Shown: piece after piece, positions 1 to 5,727 of the stretch
Numbering within the stretch: position 1 is the stretch's first letter
Layout of the letters: every line of letters begins with the position of its first letter
Made by a program: the position numbers and the translations under genes
Notes under the pieces: generated by a model
Database searches by the model: none
The model's input: the letters and a program-made list of their open reading frames with translations, nothing else
What the model was told of the DNA's origin: nothing
Source of the DNA: a virus
Reading direction: 5' to 3' (one strand)
Length of the DNA: 22,711 nt
IMG/VR virus record: IMGVR_UViG_3300021959_000427
Location: 1 to 22,711 of that record

Positions 1-413
1 TGGTCGATGTGATTGGTATTGGTTCGGGCGTGGTCGACCGCTTGCGTGAACTTAACTTACCCGTGCGTGGCATCAACGTCGCCGAGTCGCCCTCAAGTAA
101 AAAGAATTATTTAAACCTTAGAGCTGAACTTTGGTTTAAAATTAAAGAGTGGTTGGGTGGCCGTGATTGCCGTTTACCCGAAGATGAAGAACTCGTGCGT
201 GAACTAGCATCGCCTGGCTACAAATATACCTCAACGGGTAAAATAAAAATTGAGAGCAAAGAGGAAATGCGTAAACGAGGTGTGAAGTCGCCCGACCGAG
301 CAGATGCCCTTGCGCTTACTATGGCAACAAGTGCAGTAGGTGGTGGCAGTATGACTTATTTAGGGTATAATTTCAGAAAACCTCTAAAATCTAAAATAAT
401 TAGAGTTGGATAA
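1..413 (+). CDS. terL: Terminase large subunit, C-terminal part (5' truncated by window edge)
   Basis: This is the C-terminal nuclease portion of the phage terminase large subunit, the motor that cuts concatemeric DNA and pumps it through the portal. The reading frame is open to the window edge (codons from base 3), so the GTG at base 9 is not the real start. Seen: a strand reading VDVIGIGSGVVDRL, then SPDRADALALTMA near the end. These match the RNase H-like nuclease fold of terminases, where the Asp of the VDVIG strand and the final Asp of the PDxADA motif act as metal ligands. The ATPase domain lies upstream of the window. Arginine codons are mostly CGN (9 of 12), unlike the AGA-rich genes downstream. 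Position just before the portal fits the usual packaging block. Confidence 0.9.
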   Translation, partial: VDVIGIGSGVVDRLRELNLPVRGINVAESPSSKKNYLNLRAELWFKIKEWLGGRDCRLPEDEELVRELASPGYKYTSTGKIKIESKEEMRKRGVKSPDRADALALTMATSAVGGGSMTYLGYNFRKPLKSKIIRVG

Positions 414-423
414 GGAAATATAA

Positions 424-708
424 ATGGCAAAGAAATTAAGCGGTATTGGGAAAGGAATAAAAAAATTAAAAGCAAGACAAGCTAAAATAATGGCTGATCG
501 TCTGAAATTACCAAGTGGCATAGCACGAGCAGAACCTGGTCTTGAGGTTGAATTGAAACCATCAAGATTACCTTACGAAGATTTAGGTGAGGTGGTATTA
601 CCAAGACAAAGACTAAGAGCTGGTATGGGTAAAGGTTTAAATCCAGAAGAAGTTGGTAAATTCCTTGATGAATTATTAGCAAGAACAAAAAATAAAAAAC
701 GCAAATAA
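424..708 (+). CDS. Small basic protein of unknown function between terminase and portal
   Basis: A 94-residue lysine/arginine-rich protein that I do not recognise. Seen: a strongly basic N-terminus (MAKKLSGIGKGIKKLKARQ), a Pro/Leu/Glu middle, a short predicted helix (NPEEVGKFLDELLARTK) and a lysine-rich C-terminus. No membrane segment or enzyme motif is apparent. An AAGGA ribosome site at 412-416 lies 7 bases before the ATG. The gene sits 10 bases after terminase and 3 bases before the portal, so it should be co-transcribed with the packaging and head genes. A DNA-binding or minor head role is possible, but this is only suggested by charge and position. Confidence 0.7.
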   Translation: MAKKLSGIGKGIKKLKARQAKIMADRLKLPSGIARAEPGLEVELKPSRLPYEDLGEVVLPRQRLRAGMGKGLNPEEVGKFLDELLARTKNKKRK

Positions 709-711
709 CAC

Positions 712-2859
712 ATGGCAGAAAAGAAAGAAAAGATCGAAGAACAAATCGAAATCGTATCTGAAGAGCAAGATTTAAGCGATTTATCAAGCTATCTCAAGAA
801 CGAGATGGACGATGCCGAAGATTATTGCAATCAAATCGGACAAGAACGAGCAGAATCAACTGAATACTATCTTGGTAATGAACCAGATCCCAATAGCTCT
901 TTGCAATCTTATTACGTTTCAACCGATGTTAGAGATACGGTCTTATTCATGTTGCCACAAATCATGCGTACCTTTTTTGGTACAAAGCGAGTGGTTGAAT
1001 TTGTCCCAAGAAATCCAGAGGACATTCCCATCGCCCAACAACAAACCGATTACATTAACTACATTGTGCAAGAAAAGAATCCAGGCTTTAAAGTCTTGTA
1101 CGATGCCTTTAAAGATGCCTTGGTAAGAAAGGCTGGCTTTGTTAAAGCCTATTGGGACGATTCGCTATCGACCACAACCCACGAGTACACCAATATTTCT
1201 CCCCCTTCTTACCAAGCCCTCGTTTTAGATAAAGACGTTGAAATCTTAGAAGAGGTTGCCACAACAGAAACCATCACGACATTTGATCCAGTATCGCAAC
1301 AAGAAGTGGTGCAAGAGATACCAGTTTCTTACGATCTAAAAATTAGACGAGTCAAAGCTAAGAACCAAGTCTGCGTTGAATCTGTACCACCAGAAGAAGT
1401 CTTGATTGCCAGACACGCACGCTCGCTCAACGATTCTTCTTACGTTGCTCACCGTATGATTAAAACGGTTGGTGAACTCGTTGCTATGGGTTACGACAAA
1501 GAAGAGATTGAAGAGTACGCTGGTTCAGGTGGTTACTTATTAGATCCACAATCTTTTGAAGAACAAGAAGCTAGAAACCCATTTGACAATATGGTGTACC
1601 CAGATTCACCAGAAGTTAAATCTGTTTTATACATTGAACACTTTGTACATTATGATTTGGACGACGATGGTGTGGATGAACTCGTTAGAGTTTGCACCAT
1701 TGGTGAAGGTCTGCATATTTTAAATGCCGAGCCTTGGGACGATTTACCAATCGTTATGTTCTGTCCAGATCCAGAACCACACACAGCTATCGGTTCGTGT
1801 CCTGCGGATTACCTCAAACCCATTCAATCAGCTAAATCTCAAATTGTTAGAGATACTCTCGATTCGTTAGGACACTCTATTTTCCCACGCATGGGTATTG
1901 TTGAAGGACAAGTCAATATTGACGATGTGCTTAATACCGACATTGGTCAGCCAATTAGAATGAGAGCGCCTGGTATGGTGCAACCATTTACCGTACCTTT
2001 TGTTGGTCAGCAAGCATTTCCAGTTTTAAATTACTTAGACGATGCCAAAGAAAACAGAACAGGAGTTTCCCGTGCGTCTGCTGGACTTAATGCCGATGCC
2101 TTACAGTCATCAACCAAAGCAGCCGTATCTGCTACTATGTCAGCAGCTCAAGGCAGAATTGAATTGATTTGCCGACACTTTGCTGAAGGTGGACTGAAAG
2201 AACTCTTTAGCTTAATTAACAATCTGGTCATTAAACACCAAGAAGCTCAAGATGTGTTTAGACTAAACAACGAGTTCATTCCAGTTGATCCAAGATACTG
2301 GGACAACAACAAAGACATCGTGGTTAATGTTGGTTTATCCAAATCTTCCGATGAAGAAAAACTTGGTTTCTTAACACAACTTGCAGCCAAACAAGAACAA
2401 ATACTACAAACATTAGGACCAAACAATCCAATCGTATCGTTACAGCAATACGCTAATACCTTGTCAAGATTGGTTGAAATGGCTGGCTTTAAAGACGTTA
2501 ATAGTTTCTTAAATACGCAAGTACCGCCACAACCACCAATGCCACAAGAGCCACCACAGCCAGATCCAACTGCATTGTTGGCACAAGCTGAAGCTCAGAA
2601 AGCACAAGTACAAGCCCAGAAAGCTATCATTGATGCCGAAACAGATCGTATGAAAATCATCATGGACGACGATCGTCAGCGTGATATTGAGGAAGCACAA
2701 CTTAGAATTAAAGTTGCTGAACTGCAAGCTAAGTATGGCGCACAAGTTAATATCGCTGAGATCAATGCCATCATGGAACGTGATCGTGAATTAATCAGAC
2801 AAGCACAAAAATCTCAGTCACAAGGATTATTTAGAAATGTCCCAACTGAAAATATTTGA
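712..2859 (+). CDS. Portal protein, podovirus (P22/SU10-like) type
   Basis: A 715-residue portal protein, which forms the dodecameric ring at one capsid vertex through which DNA enters and leaves and to which terminase and tail attach. Seen: an acidic N-terminus, then a portal-like core (for example DVRDTVLFMLPQIMRTFFG and RKAGFVKAYWDD early on, and RVKAKNQVCVESVPPEEVLI in the middle). A wing and stem region contains TGVSRASAGLNADALQSSTK, and a Pro/Gln linker leads into a long charged alpha-helical C-terminus rich in AQAEAQKAQVQAQKA-like runs. The helical tail resembles the barrel of P22-type portals. The length (about 700 aa) fits that class better than the shorter HK97-type portals. There is no strong ribosome site before the ATG, so it may depend on upstream translation. 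The last 23 bases overlap the next gene. Confidence 0.88.
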   Translation: MAEKKEKIEEQIEIVSEEQDLSDLSSYLKNEMDDAEDYCNQIGQERAESTEYYLGNEPDPNSSLQSYYVSTDVRDTVLFMLPQIMRTFFGTKRVVEFVPRNPEDIPIAQQQTDYINYIVQEKNPGFKVLYDAFKDALVRKAGFVKAYWDDSLSTTTHEYTNISPPSYQALVLDKDVEILEEVATTETITTFDPVSQQEVVQEIPVSYDLKIRRVKAKNQVCVESVPPEEVLIARHARSLNDSSYVAHRMIKTVGELVAMGYDKEEIEEYAGSGGYLLDPQSFEEQEARNPFDNMVYPDSPEVKSVLYIEHFVHYDLDDDGVDELVRVCTIGEGLHILNAEPWDDLPIVMFCPDPEPHTAIGSCPADYLKPIQSAKSQIVRDTLDSLGHSIFPRMGIVEGQVNIDDVLNTDIGQPIRMRAPGMVQPFTVPFVGQQAFPVLNYLDDAKENRTGVSRASAGLNADALQSSTKAAVSATMSAAQGRIELICRHFAEGGLKELFSLINNLVIKHQEAQDVFRLNNEFIPVDPRYWDNNKDIVVNVGLSKSSDEEKLGFLTQLAAKQEQILQTLGPNNPIVSLQQYANTLSRLVEMAGFKDVNSFLNTQVPPQPPMPQEPPQPDPTALLAQAEAQKAQVQAQKAIIDAETDRMKIIMDDDRQRDIEEAQLRIKVAELQAKYGAQVNIAEINAIMERDRELIRQAQKSQSQGLFRNVPTENI

Positions 2860-3013
2860 TGTGCAAATTGCTGAAGGTGATGAAGTTTACATTGCCAACG
2901 ATGTTAGAGCATTAAACAAAGAACAAGCAGTCGATTTTGCTATTGTTATGTTTGGTGGCTTAATAGATGCAAGTTCAGAAATAATTAATGTTGAGGAAAA
3001 GTTAATACACTAA
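2837..3013 (+). CDS. Small acidic protein of unknown function
   Basis: A 58-residue gene in a different frame from the portal, starting inside its last 23 bases (ATG at 2837) and ending TAA at 3011-3013. That last A is also the first base of the next ATG. Seen: MSQLKIFDVQIAEGDEVYIA at the N-terminus, then an alpha/beta-looking stretch (ALNKEQAVDFAIVMFGG) and an acidic end. It is the only substantial open frame filling the gap between portal and the gene at 3013, and both junctions are tight overlaps, which supports it as real. No family is recognised. The function is unknown and no membrane segment is predicted. Confidence 0.65.
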   Translation: MSQLKIFDVQIAEGDEVYIANDVRALNKEQAVDFAIVMFGGLIDASSEIINVEEKLIH

Positions 3014-3264
3014 TGGCTATTGAATACAGAGGTGAAAAATTTAAGGGTTACAACATACCCAAAAGAACACCAAAGAAAAACAAAAAGTTTGCTGTTCTAG
3101 CAAAATTAAAAGATAAAGTTAAATTAATTCGTTTTGGTGATCCCAATATGACCATCAAAAAAGACCAACCCAAAAGAAGGAAGTCATTTAGGGCCAGACA
3201 TAAATGCGACACCAATCCGCCAAGCAAATTAACAGCTAGGTATTGGTCTTGCAAAAAATGGTAG
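3013..3264 (+). CDS. Conserved-looking basic phage protein with FRARHKCD / RYWSCKKW motifs
   Basis: An 83-residue highly basic protein. Seen: about 20 lysines, a central segment with VKLIRFGDPNMTIKKDQP, followed by RRKSFRARHKCD and a C-terminal TARYWSCKKW. From memory, small phage proteins with this order (RFGDPNM, FRARHxCD, ARYWSC.xW) recur in marine podoviruses and sit near head genes, but no experimentally defined function is known to me. The two cysteines with the nearby histidine could bind a metal or form a structural fold. This is inference. The start codon shares its A with the stop of the upstream gene. The last 7 bases overlap the next gene (ATGGTAG). Confidence 0.75.
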   Translation: MAIEYRGEKFKGYNIPKRTPKKNKKFAVLAKLKDKVKLIRFGDPNMTIKKDQPKRRKSFRARHKCDTNPPSKLTARYWSCKKW

Positions 3265-3581
3265 CCAAAGTTGATGACAAAACATCTTTAAATATTTCAC
3301 TAAGTTATCTAGTGCAAATCATTGCGACCATTAGCATTGCTGTCTATGGTTATGCCAACATAAGTGAGCGTATTGAAAAAAATGCCAGAGAAGCTCGCAA
3401 CATTAGAGGGAATCAAAACAATTATATCTTTCCTGATATTAGAGAACTAGAAGCAAAAACAGTTGAACTAGAACGACAAGTCTTTGTCTTGGAAACTGAG
3501 ATCAATTTATACAAACAAGAAATAGATGGTTTAAGGCAAAGAGAATATGAAAGCCTACAACTATGTGAGAATCCAAGTTAG
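3258..3581 (+). CDS. Membrane-anchored coiled-coil protein
   Basis: A 107-residue protein when started at ATG 3258, which overlaps the previous stop as ATGGTAG. An in-frame TTG at 3243 would add five residues but is a poorer choice. Seen: a short polar N-terminus, one hydrophobic segment at roughly residues 13-32 (SYLVQIIATISIAVYGYANI), then a charged helical region with heptad-like spacing (ELEAKTVELERQVFVLETEI) at roughly residues 60-100. This N-in single-pass plus coiled-coil layout is what inner-membrane spanins (Rz-like) show. Many other phage proteins share it, and no partner outer-membrane lipoprotein gene is visible beside it. It lies two kilobases upstream of the holin and peptidase genes. 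The lysis role is a guess; the membrane and coiled-coil calls are firm. Confidence 0.72.
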   Translation: MVAKVDDKTSLNISLSYLVQIIATISIAVYGYANISERIEKNAREARNIRGNQNNYIFPDIRELEAKTVELERQVFVLETEINLYKQEIDGLRQREYESLQLCENPS

Positions 3582-3589
3582 AATAAAGC

Positions 3590-3664
3590 ATGAAAAAAAT
3601 AAAAGTCAAAGTTAAAGCAGAAGGCGAGGTCATTAAAGGTGGCAGTAATAAAAAAGATAAGTAA
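3590..3664 (+). CDS. Possible 24-residue basic peptide
   Basis: A very short open frame reading MKKIKVKVKAEGEVIKGGSN and four more residues, KKDK. It starts 8 bases after the previous stop and overlaps the next gene by 26 bases in another frame. The composition (alternating Lys and beta-branched residues) resembles the other tiny basic proteins in this cassette. No clear ribosome site is present, and its length makes chance occurrence plausible. It also covers the leader of the GTG-started gene that follows, so it could simply be leader sequence or could couple translation. Confidence 0.3.
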   Translation: MKKIKVKVKAEGEVIKGGSNKKDK

Positions 3665-4016
3665 AGAGTTTTTTATCAAATGGCAACAAGCTTGTTATGT
3701 TTGTTTCCCTATGATGGTACAAGGTGATTTATCAGCCCTAACATTAAGCCATTGGTACAAAGCAAACTACACAGGCATATTGGCTGGTTTAGGTGCAATT
3801 ATTATCCAATACAGCTTTCTTAAACACTTTGAACAAAAGAAATGGTTTCATGGTTTACAAATAGGAGTTGCTACATTTTTTGCCGATCTATTGATACACC
3901 CAAGTCATTTTTGGGGACAAATTGGTGAAGCATCATTGACAGCTTTAGCAGCAGGGTTGTTGGCAACCTATTTTGCTTACAAACCATTGGTGATAAATAA
4001 TGAGAAAGTTTCGTAA
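3639..4016 (+). CDS. Membrane protein, possible accessory holin
   Basis: A 125-residue membrane protein. The start is a GTG at 3639, preceded at a spacing of 9 bases by GAGG (3626-3629). The only in-frame ATGs are far inside, at residues 25-26, and would remove a conserved-looking N-terminus (KWQQACYVCFPMMVQGDLSA). Seen: three hydrophobic segments near residues 44-61, 72-86 and 98-114, with short loops containing His and Trp and a charged C-terminus. Size and topology are compatible with a holin, and I recall similar sequences in marine phages, but a better holin candidate lies at 4728. It could instead be an unrelated inner-membrane protein. The last 17 bases overlap the next gene. Confidence 0.7.
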   Translation: MAVIKKISKEFFIKWQQACYVCFPMMVQGDLSALTLSHWYKANYTGILAGLGAIIIQYSFLKHFEQKKWFHGLQIGVATFFADLLIHPSHFWGQIGEASLTALAAGLLATYFAYKPLVINNEKVS

Positions 4017-4179
4017 AGTTGCAAAAACAAAAGGTGGCGTACCTAAGAAATACGTTAGTGGTGCAAAAAACCCAAGCGCAAGAGAGCGTGAAATAAAAAA
4101 AACTGCTAAACTATACAGAGCAGGAAAACTTACACCAGCTATGATGAATAGAATATCCAAACTAAGGAGTAAGGGTTGA
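4000..4179 (+). CDS. Small basic protein of unknown function
   Basis: A 59-residue Lys/Arg-rich protein, starting ATG 4000 inside the end of the upstream membrane protein gene and ending TGA at 4177-4179, where TTGA overlaps the next start. Seen: MRKFRKVAKTKGGVPKKYVS, then a helical basic stretch (REREIKKTAKLYRAGKLTPA) and a short C-terminal helix. The central part with a repeated Lys/Arg face could contact nucleic acid or a membrane. No family is recognised with confidence. Both ends nest into neighbours in the same compact manner as the other genes here, which supports it being expressed. Confidence 0.6.
   Translation: MRKFRKVAKTKGGVPKKYVSGAKNPSAREREIKKTAKLYRAGKLTPAMMNRISKLRSKG
4164..4169 (+). 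promoter_or_regulatory. Ribosome binding site supporting a TTG start at 4176
   Basis: AAGGAG lies 6 bases upstream of the TTG at 4176, an ideal Shine-Dalgarno match and spacing. There is no in-frame ATG near the beginning of the downstream gene, so this site decides its start codon as TTG. It lies inside the last codons of the gene at 4000, so the two genes are likely translationally linked. Confidence 0.6.
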
Positions 4180-4415
4180 GTAAACAAGCCGTCATAGATA
4201 AATATTCTAAGTCTAGTGGCATATCAAAAAGCACACTAGGTAAGGTTTATCAAAGAGGATTGGGTGCATATTATTCATCTGGATCTCGACCAAAGGTTTC
4301 AGCTCACCAATGGGCTGCTGGTAGAGTAAGGTCTTTTGCTACAGGTAAAGGTGGTGCAAGAAAAGCAGATGCTGATTTGTACCGACCTAAACAAAGTAAA
4401 AAAAGGAGCAAGTAA
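4176..4415 (+). CDS. Conserved phage protein, possibly DUF5824-like
   Basis: A 79-residue protein started at TTG 4176, chosen because of the AAGGAG site 6 bases upstream and because no ATG is available. Seen: SGISKSTLGKVYQRGLGAYY, then SSGSRPKVSAHQWAAGRVRS and a C-terminal KGGARKADADLYRPK followed by a basic tail. The order (KVxxRGLxAY, SGSRPxxSxxQWAxxRVxSF, KADxDL) is one I associate with a widespread phage family of unknown function, probably the one named DUF5824. The family name is from memory and should be checked. The function is unknown. The pattern of conserved aromatic and charged residues suggests a small globular helical protein. Confidence 0.7.
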   Translation: MSKQAVIDKYSKSSGISKSTLGKVYQRGLGAYYSSGSRPKVSAHQWAAGRVRSFATGKGGARKADADLYRPKQSKKRSK

Positions 4416-4456
4416 TGCCATATCATAAAAAAGGAAAAAAGAAGAAGGGTAAATAA
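4415..4456 (+). CDS. Tiny lysine-rich peptide (13 residues)
   Basis: A 13-codon frame reading MPYHKKGKKKKGK. Its ATG shares a base with the TAA stop of the gene before (TAATG). An AAAGGAG-like ribosome site lies about 8 bases upstream, inside the previous gene's last codons. It ends one base before the start of the next small gene. I have seen similar MPYH-plus-lysine peptides in marine phage genomes, which together with the good ribosome site argues for a real product, though at this size it could also be a translational relay. Confidence 0.45.
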   Translation: MPYHKKGKKKKGK

Positions 4457-4457
4457 A

Positions 4458-4577
4458 ATGCCATTTAGTAAGTATTCACCAAAACAAAAGAAGTTGGCTC
4501 GTGTAGCCAAACCTCGTACTAAAATCACAAGCGCTGATTTTAAAAAACTTAGAGTAGGTAAAAAGAAGAAGAAATGA
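4458..4577 (+). CDS. Small basic protein (39 residues)
   Basis: A 39-residue gene starting ATG 4458, one base after the stop of the 13-residue peptide, and ending TGA at 4575-4577, which overlaps the next ATG (ATGA). Seen: MPFSKYSPKQKKLARVAKPR, then a short helix (TSADFKKLR) and a terminal run of five lysines. The SPKQKKLAxVAxPRxKITxADFxxLR pattern looks like a conserved family of tiny marine-phage proteins (from memory; function unknown). Almost half of the residues are basic, suggesting interaction with DNA, RNA or acidic proteins, which is inference. Confidence 0.6.
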   Translation: MPFSKYSPKQKKLARVAKPRTKITSADFKKLRVGKKKKK

Positions 4578-4726
4578 AAAAGCAAGTGAAAGCACCAAAA
4601 GGCTATCACTTTATGGTTGATGGTAAAAACGTCAAGCTAATGAAAAATCCTGAGGGTGGTTACAAGCCACACAAAGGAGCAAAAAAATCTATTTCTTTCG
4701 AAGTAGTAAAAGTCCATAGGAGTTAA
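4574..4726 (+). CDS. Small basic protein (50 residues) with APKGYH motif
   Basis: A 50-residue gene with an ATGA overlap with the preceding stop. Seen: MKKQVKAPKGYHFMVDGKNV, followed by KLMKNPEGGYKPHKGAKKS and a short beta-like C-terminus (ISFEVVKVHRS). It looks like a small beta-hairpin domain with basic ends. Similar KVKAPKGYHWM-type proteins occur beside holin genes in other marine phages, to my recollection, without known function. The stop is followed one base later by the ATG of the holin gene, and the AGGAG of the holin's ribosome site is within this gene's last codons. Confidence 0.62.
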   Translation: MKKQVKAPKGYHFMVDGKNVKLMKNPEGGYKPHKGAKKSISFEVVKVHRS

Positions 4727-4727
4727 T

Positions 4728-5120
4728 ATGTCCAGCAAACTAATAGAACTTGTTAGTGGTCCAGTCACTAGCATCTTAGATAAATTTGTTGCCGATAAAG
4801 ACCTAAAGGCAAAACTAGAACATGAACTTAAAACGGAATTACATAAAGCCAATATGGCACAAATTGAAGTCAATAAGATGGAAGCTCAATCCCGTCATTG
4901 GTTTGTTGCGTCTTGGCGACCTTGTGTTGGTTGGATTTGTGCATTTGCACTTGGCTATCACTTCATTATCTCGCCCATTGCGGTCTTTGCGTTATCTGTC
5001 GCAGGGGTTGCATACGATCTTCCAGAGTTTGATATGAGTTCATTAATGACTATACTTTTAGGTATGCTTGGTCTAGGTGGACTAAGAACATACGAAAAAA
5101 AACAGAACATAACAAAATGA
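4728..5120 (+). CDS. Holin, GTA three-transmembrane type
   Basis: A 130-residue holin candidate, which would form the inner-membrane lesion that releases the peptidase encoded next. Seen: an amphipathic helical N-terminus (to about residue 55), then the motif SRHWFVASWRPCVGW (55-69) leading into hydrophobic segments near 66-84, 85-96 and 104-118. The C-terminus carries LMTILLGMLGLGGLRTYEK. The SWRPxxGW and LGLGGLRTYEK motifs and the three-helix layout are characteristic of the GTA_holin_3TM family (PF11351). An AGGAG site lies at the end of the upstream gene at normal spacing. The stop overlaps the peptidase start by 4 bases (ATGA), a classic holin-endolysin arrangement. Confidence 0.82.
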   Translation: MSSKLIELVSGPVTSILDKFVADKDLKAKLEHELKTELHKANMAQIEVNKMEAQSRHWFVASWRPCVGWICAFALGYHFIISPIAVFALSVAGVAYDLPEFDMSSLMTILLGMLGLGGLRTYEKKQNITK

Positions 5121-5488
5121 GTTGGGAAAATTTCACATTAGAAGAATTTGCATGTAAACATTGCGGTAAAAACGAAATATCGCATGATTTGATTGACAAA
5201 TTACAGGAATTGCGAGAAGAGTGTGAGTTCCCATTTATCGTTACATCTGGTTATAGATGTTCCGAACACCCAGCAGAAATTAATAAAGATAAACCTGGTA
5301 TGCACGCCAAAGGTCTAGCCGTTGATATTTTGGTTAGTGGTTCACAAGCCTACGAAGTAGTATCTGCTGCTCCTTCCTTTGGTTTCACAGGGATCGGGGT
5401 AAATCAAAAAGGTAAGGACAGATTCATTCATTTGGATATAAATGGTGATAAAAATGGTAAGATAAGACCATATATTTGGAGTTATTAA
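5117..5488 (+). CDS. M15-type peptidoglycan peptidase (endolysin)
   Basis: A 123-residue zinc peptidase of the Peptidase_M15_3 (M15A) type, expected to cut peptide cross-links in peptidoglycan during lysis. Seen: an N-terminal FTLEEFACKHCG, then VTSGYRCSEHP (42-52), HAKGLAVDI (63-71) and FIHLDI (103-108). In this family the zinc ligands are the His and Asp of HxxGxAxD and a later His, here H63, D70 and H105, all present. No signal peptide is seen, so export would need the holin just upstream. The length is normal for a stand-alone phage M15 enzyme without a separate wall-binding domain. Two Cys (13 and 16) form a CxxC near the N-terminus. Confidence 0.88.
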   Translation: MSWENFTLEEFACKHCGKNEISHDLIDKLQELREECEFPFIVTSGYRCSEHPAEINKDKPGMHAKGLAVDILVSGSQAYEVVSAAPSFGFTGIGVNQKGKDRFIHLDINGDKNGKIRPYIWSY

Positions 5489-5727
5489 TGGAACTGACAC
5501 CTTACTTATTTTGGAACATATTTATCACCTTGGTACTTGCTCCAATCTTGTATGGTATTAGACAAAACTTTGATGAAGCAAAACGATTGGATATTTTATT
5601 AAACAAAACTCGTGAAGAGATCCCAACCAAGTACGCTACGAAAGAAGAGCTAAAAGACGATGTATCGCAAATTCTCGATAGATTTGATAGACTTGAGGAA
5701 AAATTAGATAAATTTTTAGTTAAATGA
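5488..5727 (+). CDS. Membrane-anchored coiled-coil protein after endolysin, spanin-like layout
   Basis: A 79-residue protein started at ATG 5488, which overlaps the endolysin stop as TAATG. A TTG twelve bases earlier is in frame but less likely. Seen: a hydrophobic N-terminal segment at about residues 5-25 (PYLFWNIFITLVLAPILYGI) and then a highly charged helix with heptad-like Leu/Ile spacing (VSQILDRFDRLEEKLDKFL) to the end. Directly following holin and endolysin, an N-terminally anchored coiled coil is a reasonable inner-membrane spanin (Rz-like) candidate. No lipoprotein partner (Rz1) was found nested in or after it, so the call stays tentative. The stop overlaps the next start (ATGA). Confidence 0.68.
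   Translation: MELTPYLFWNIFITLVLAPILYGIRQNFDEAKRLDILLNKTREEIPTKYATKEELKDDVSQILDRFDRLEEKLDKFLVK

Noticed and set aside
812-1126. 104-codon + strand frame inside the portal gene
   Set aside because: Portal protein features cover the same bases in the correct frame; this product has no recognisable order or ribosome site.
3243-3257. Alternative TTG start for the coiled-coil membrane protein
   Set aside because: ATG at 3258 overlaps the preceding stop in the style of neighbouring genes and keeps the full membrane segment.
5476-5487. Alternative TTG start for the protein after the endolysin
   Set aside because: ATG 5488 forms the common TAATG junction; the four extra residues add no feature.
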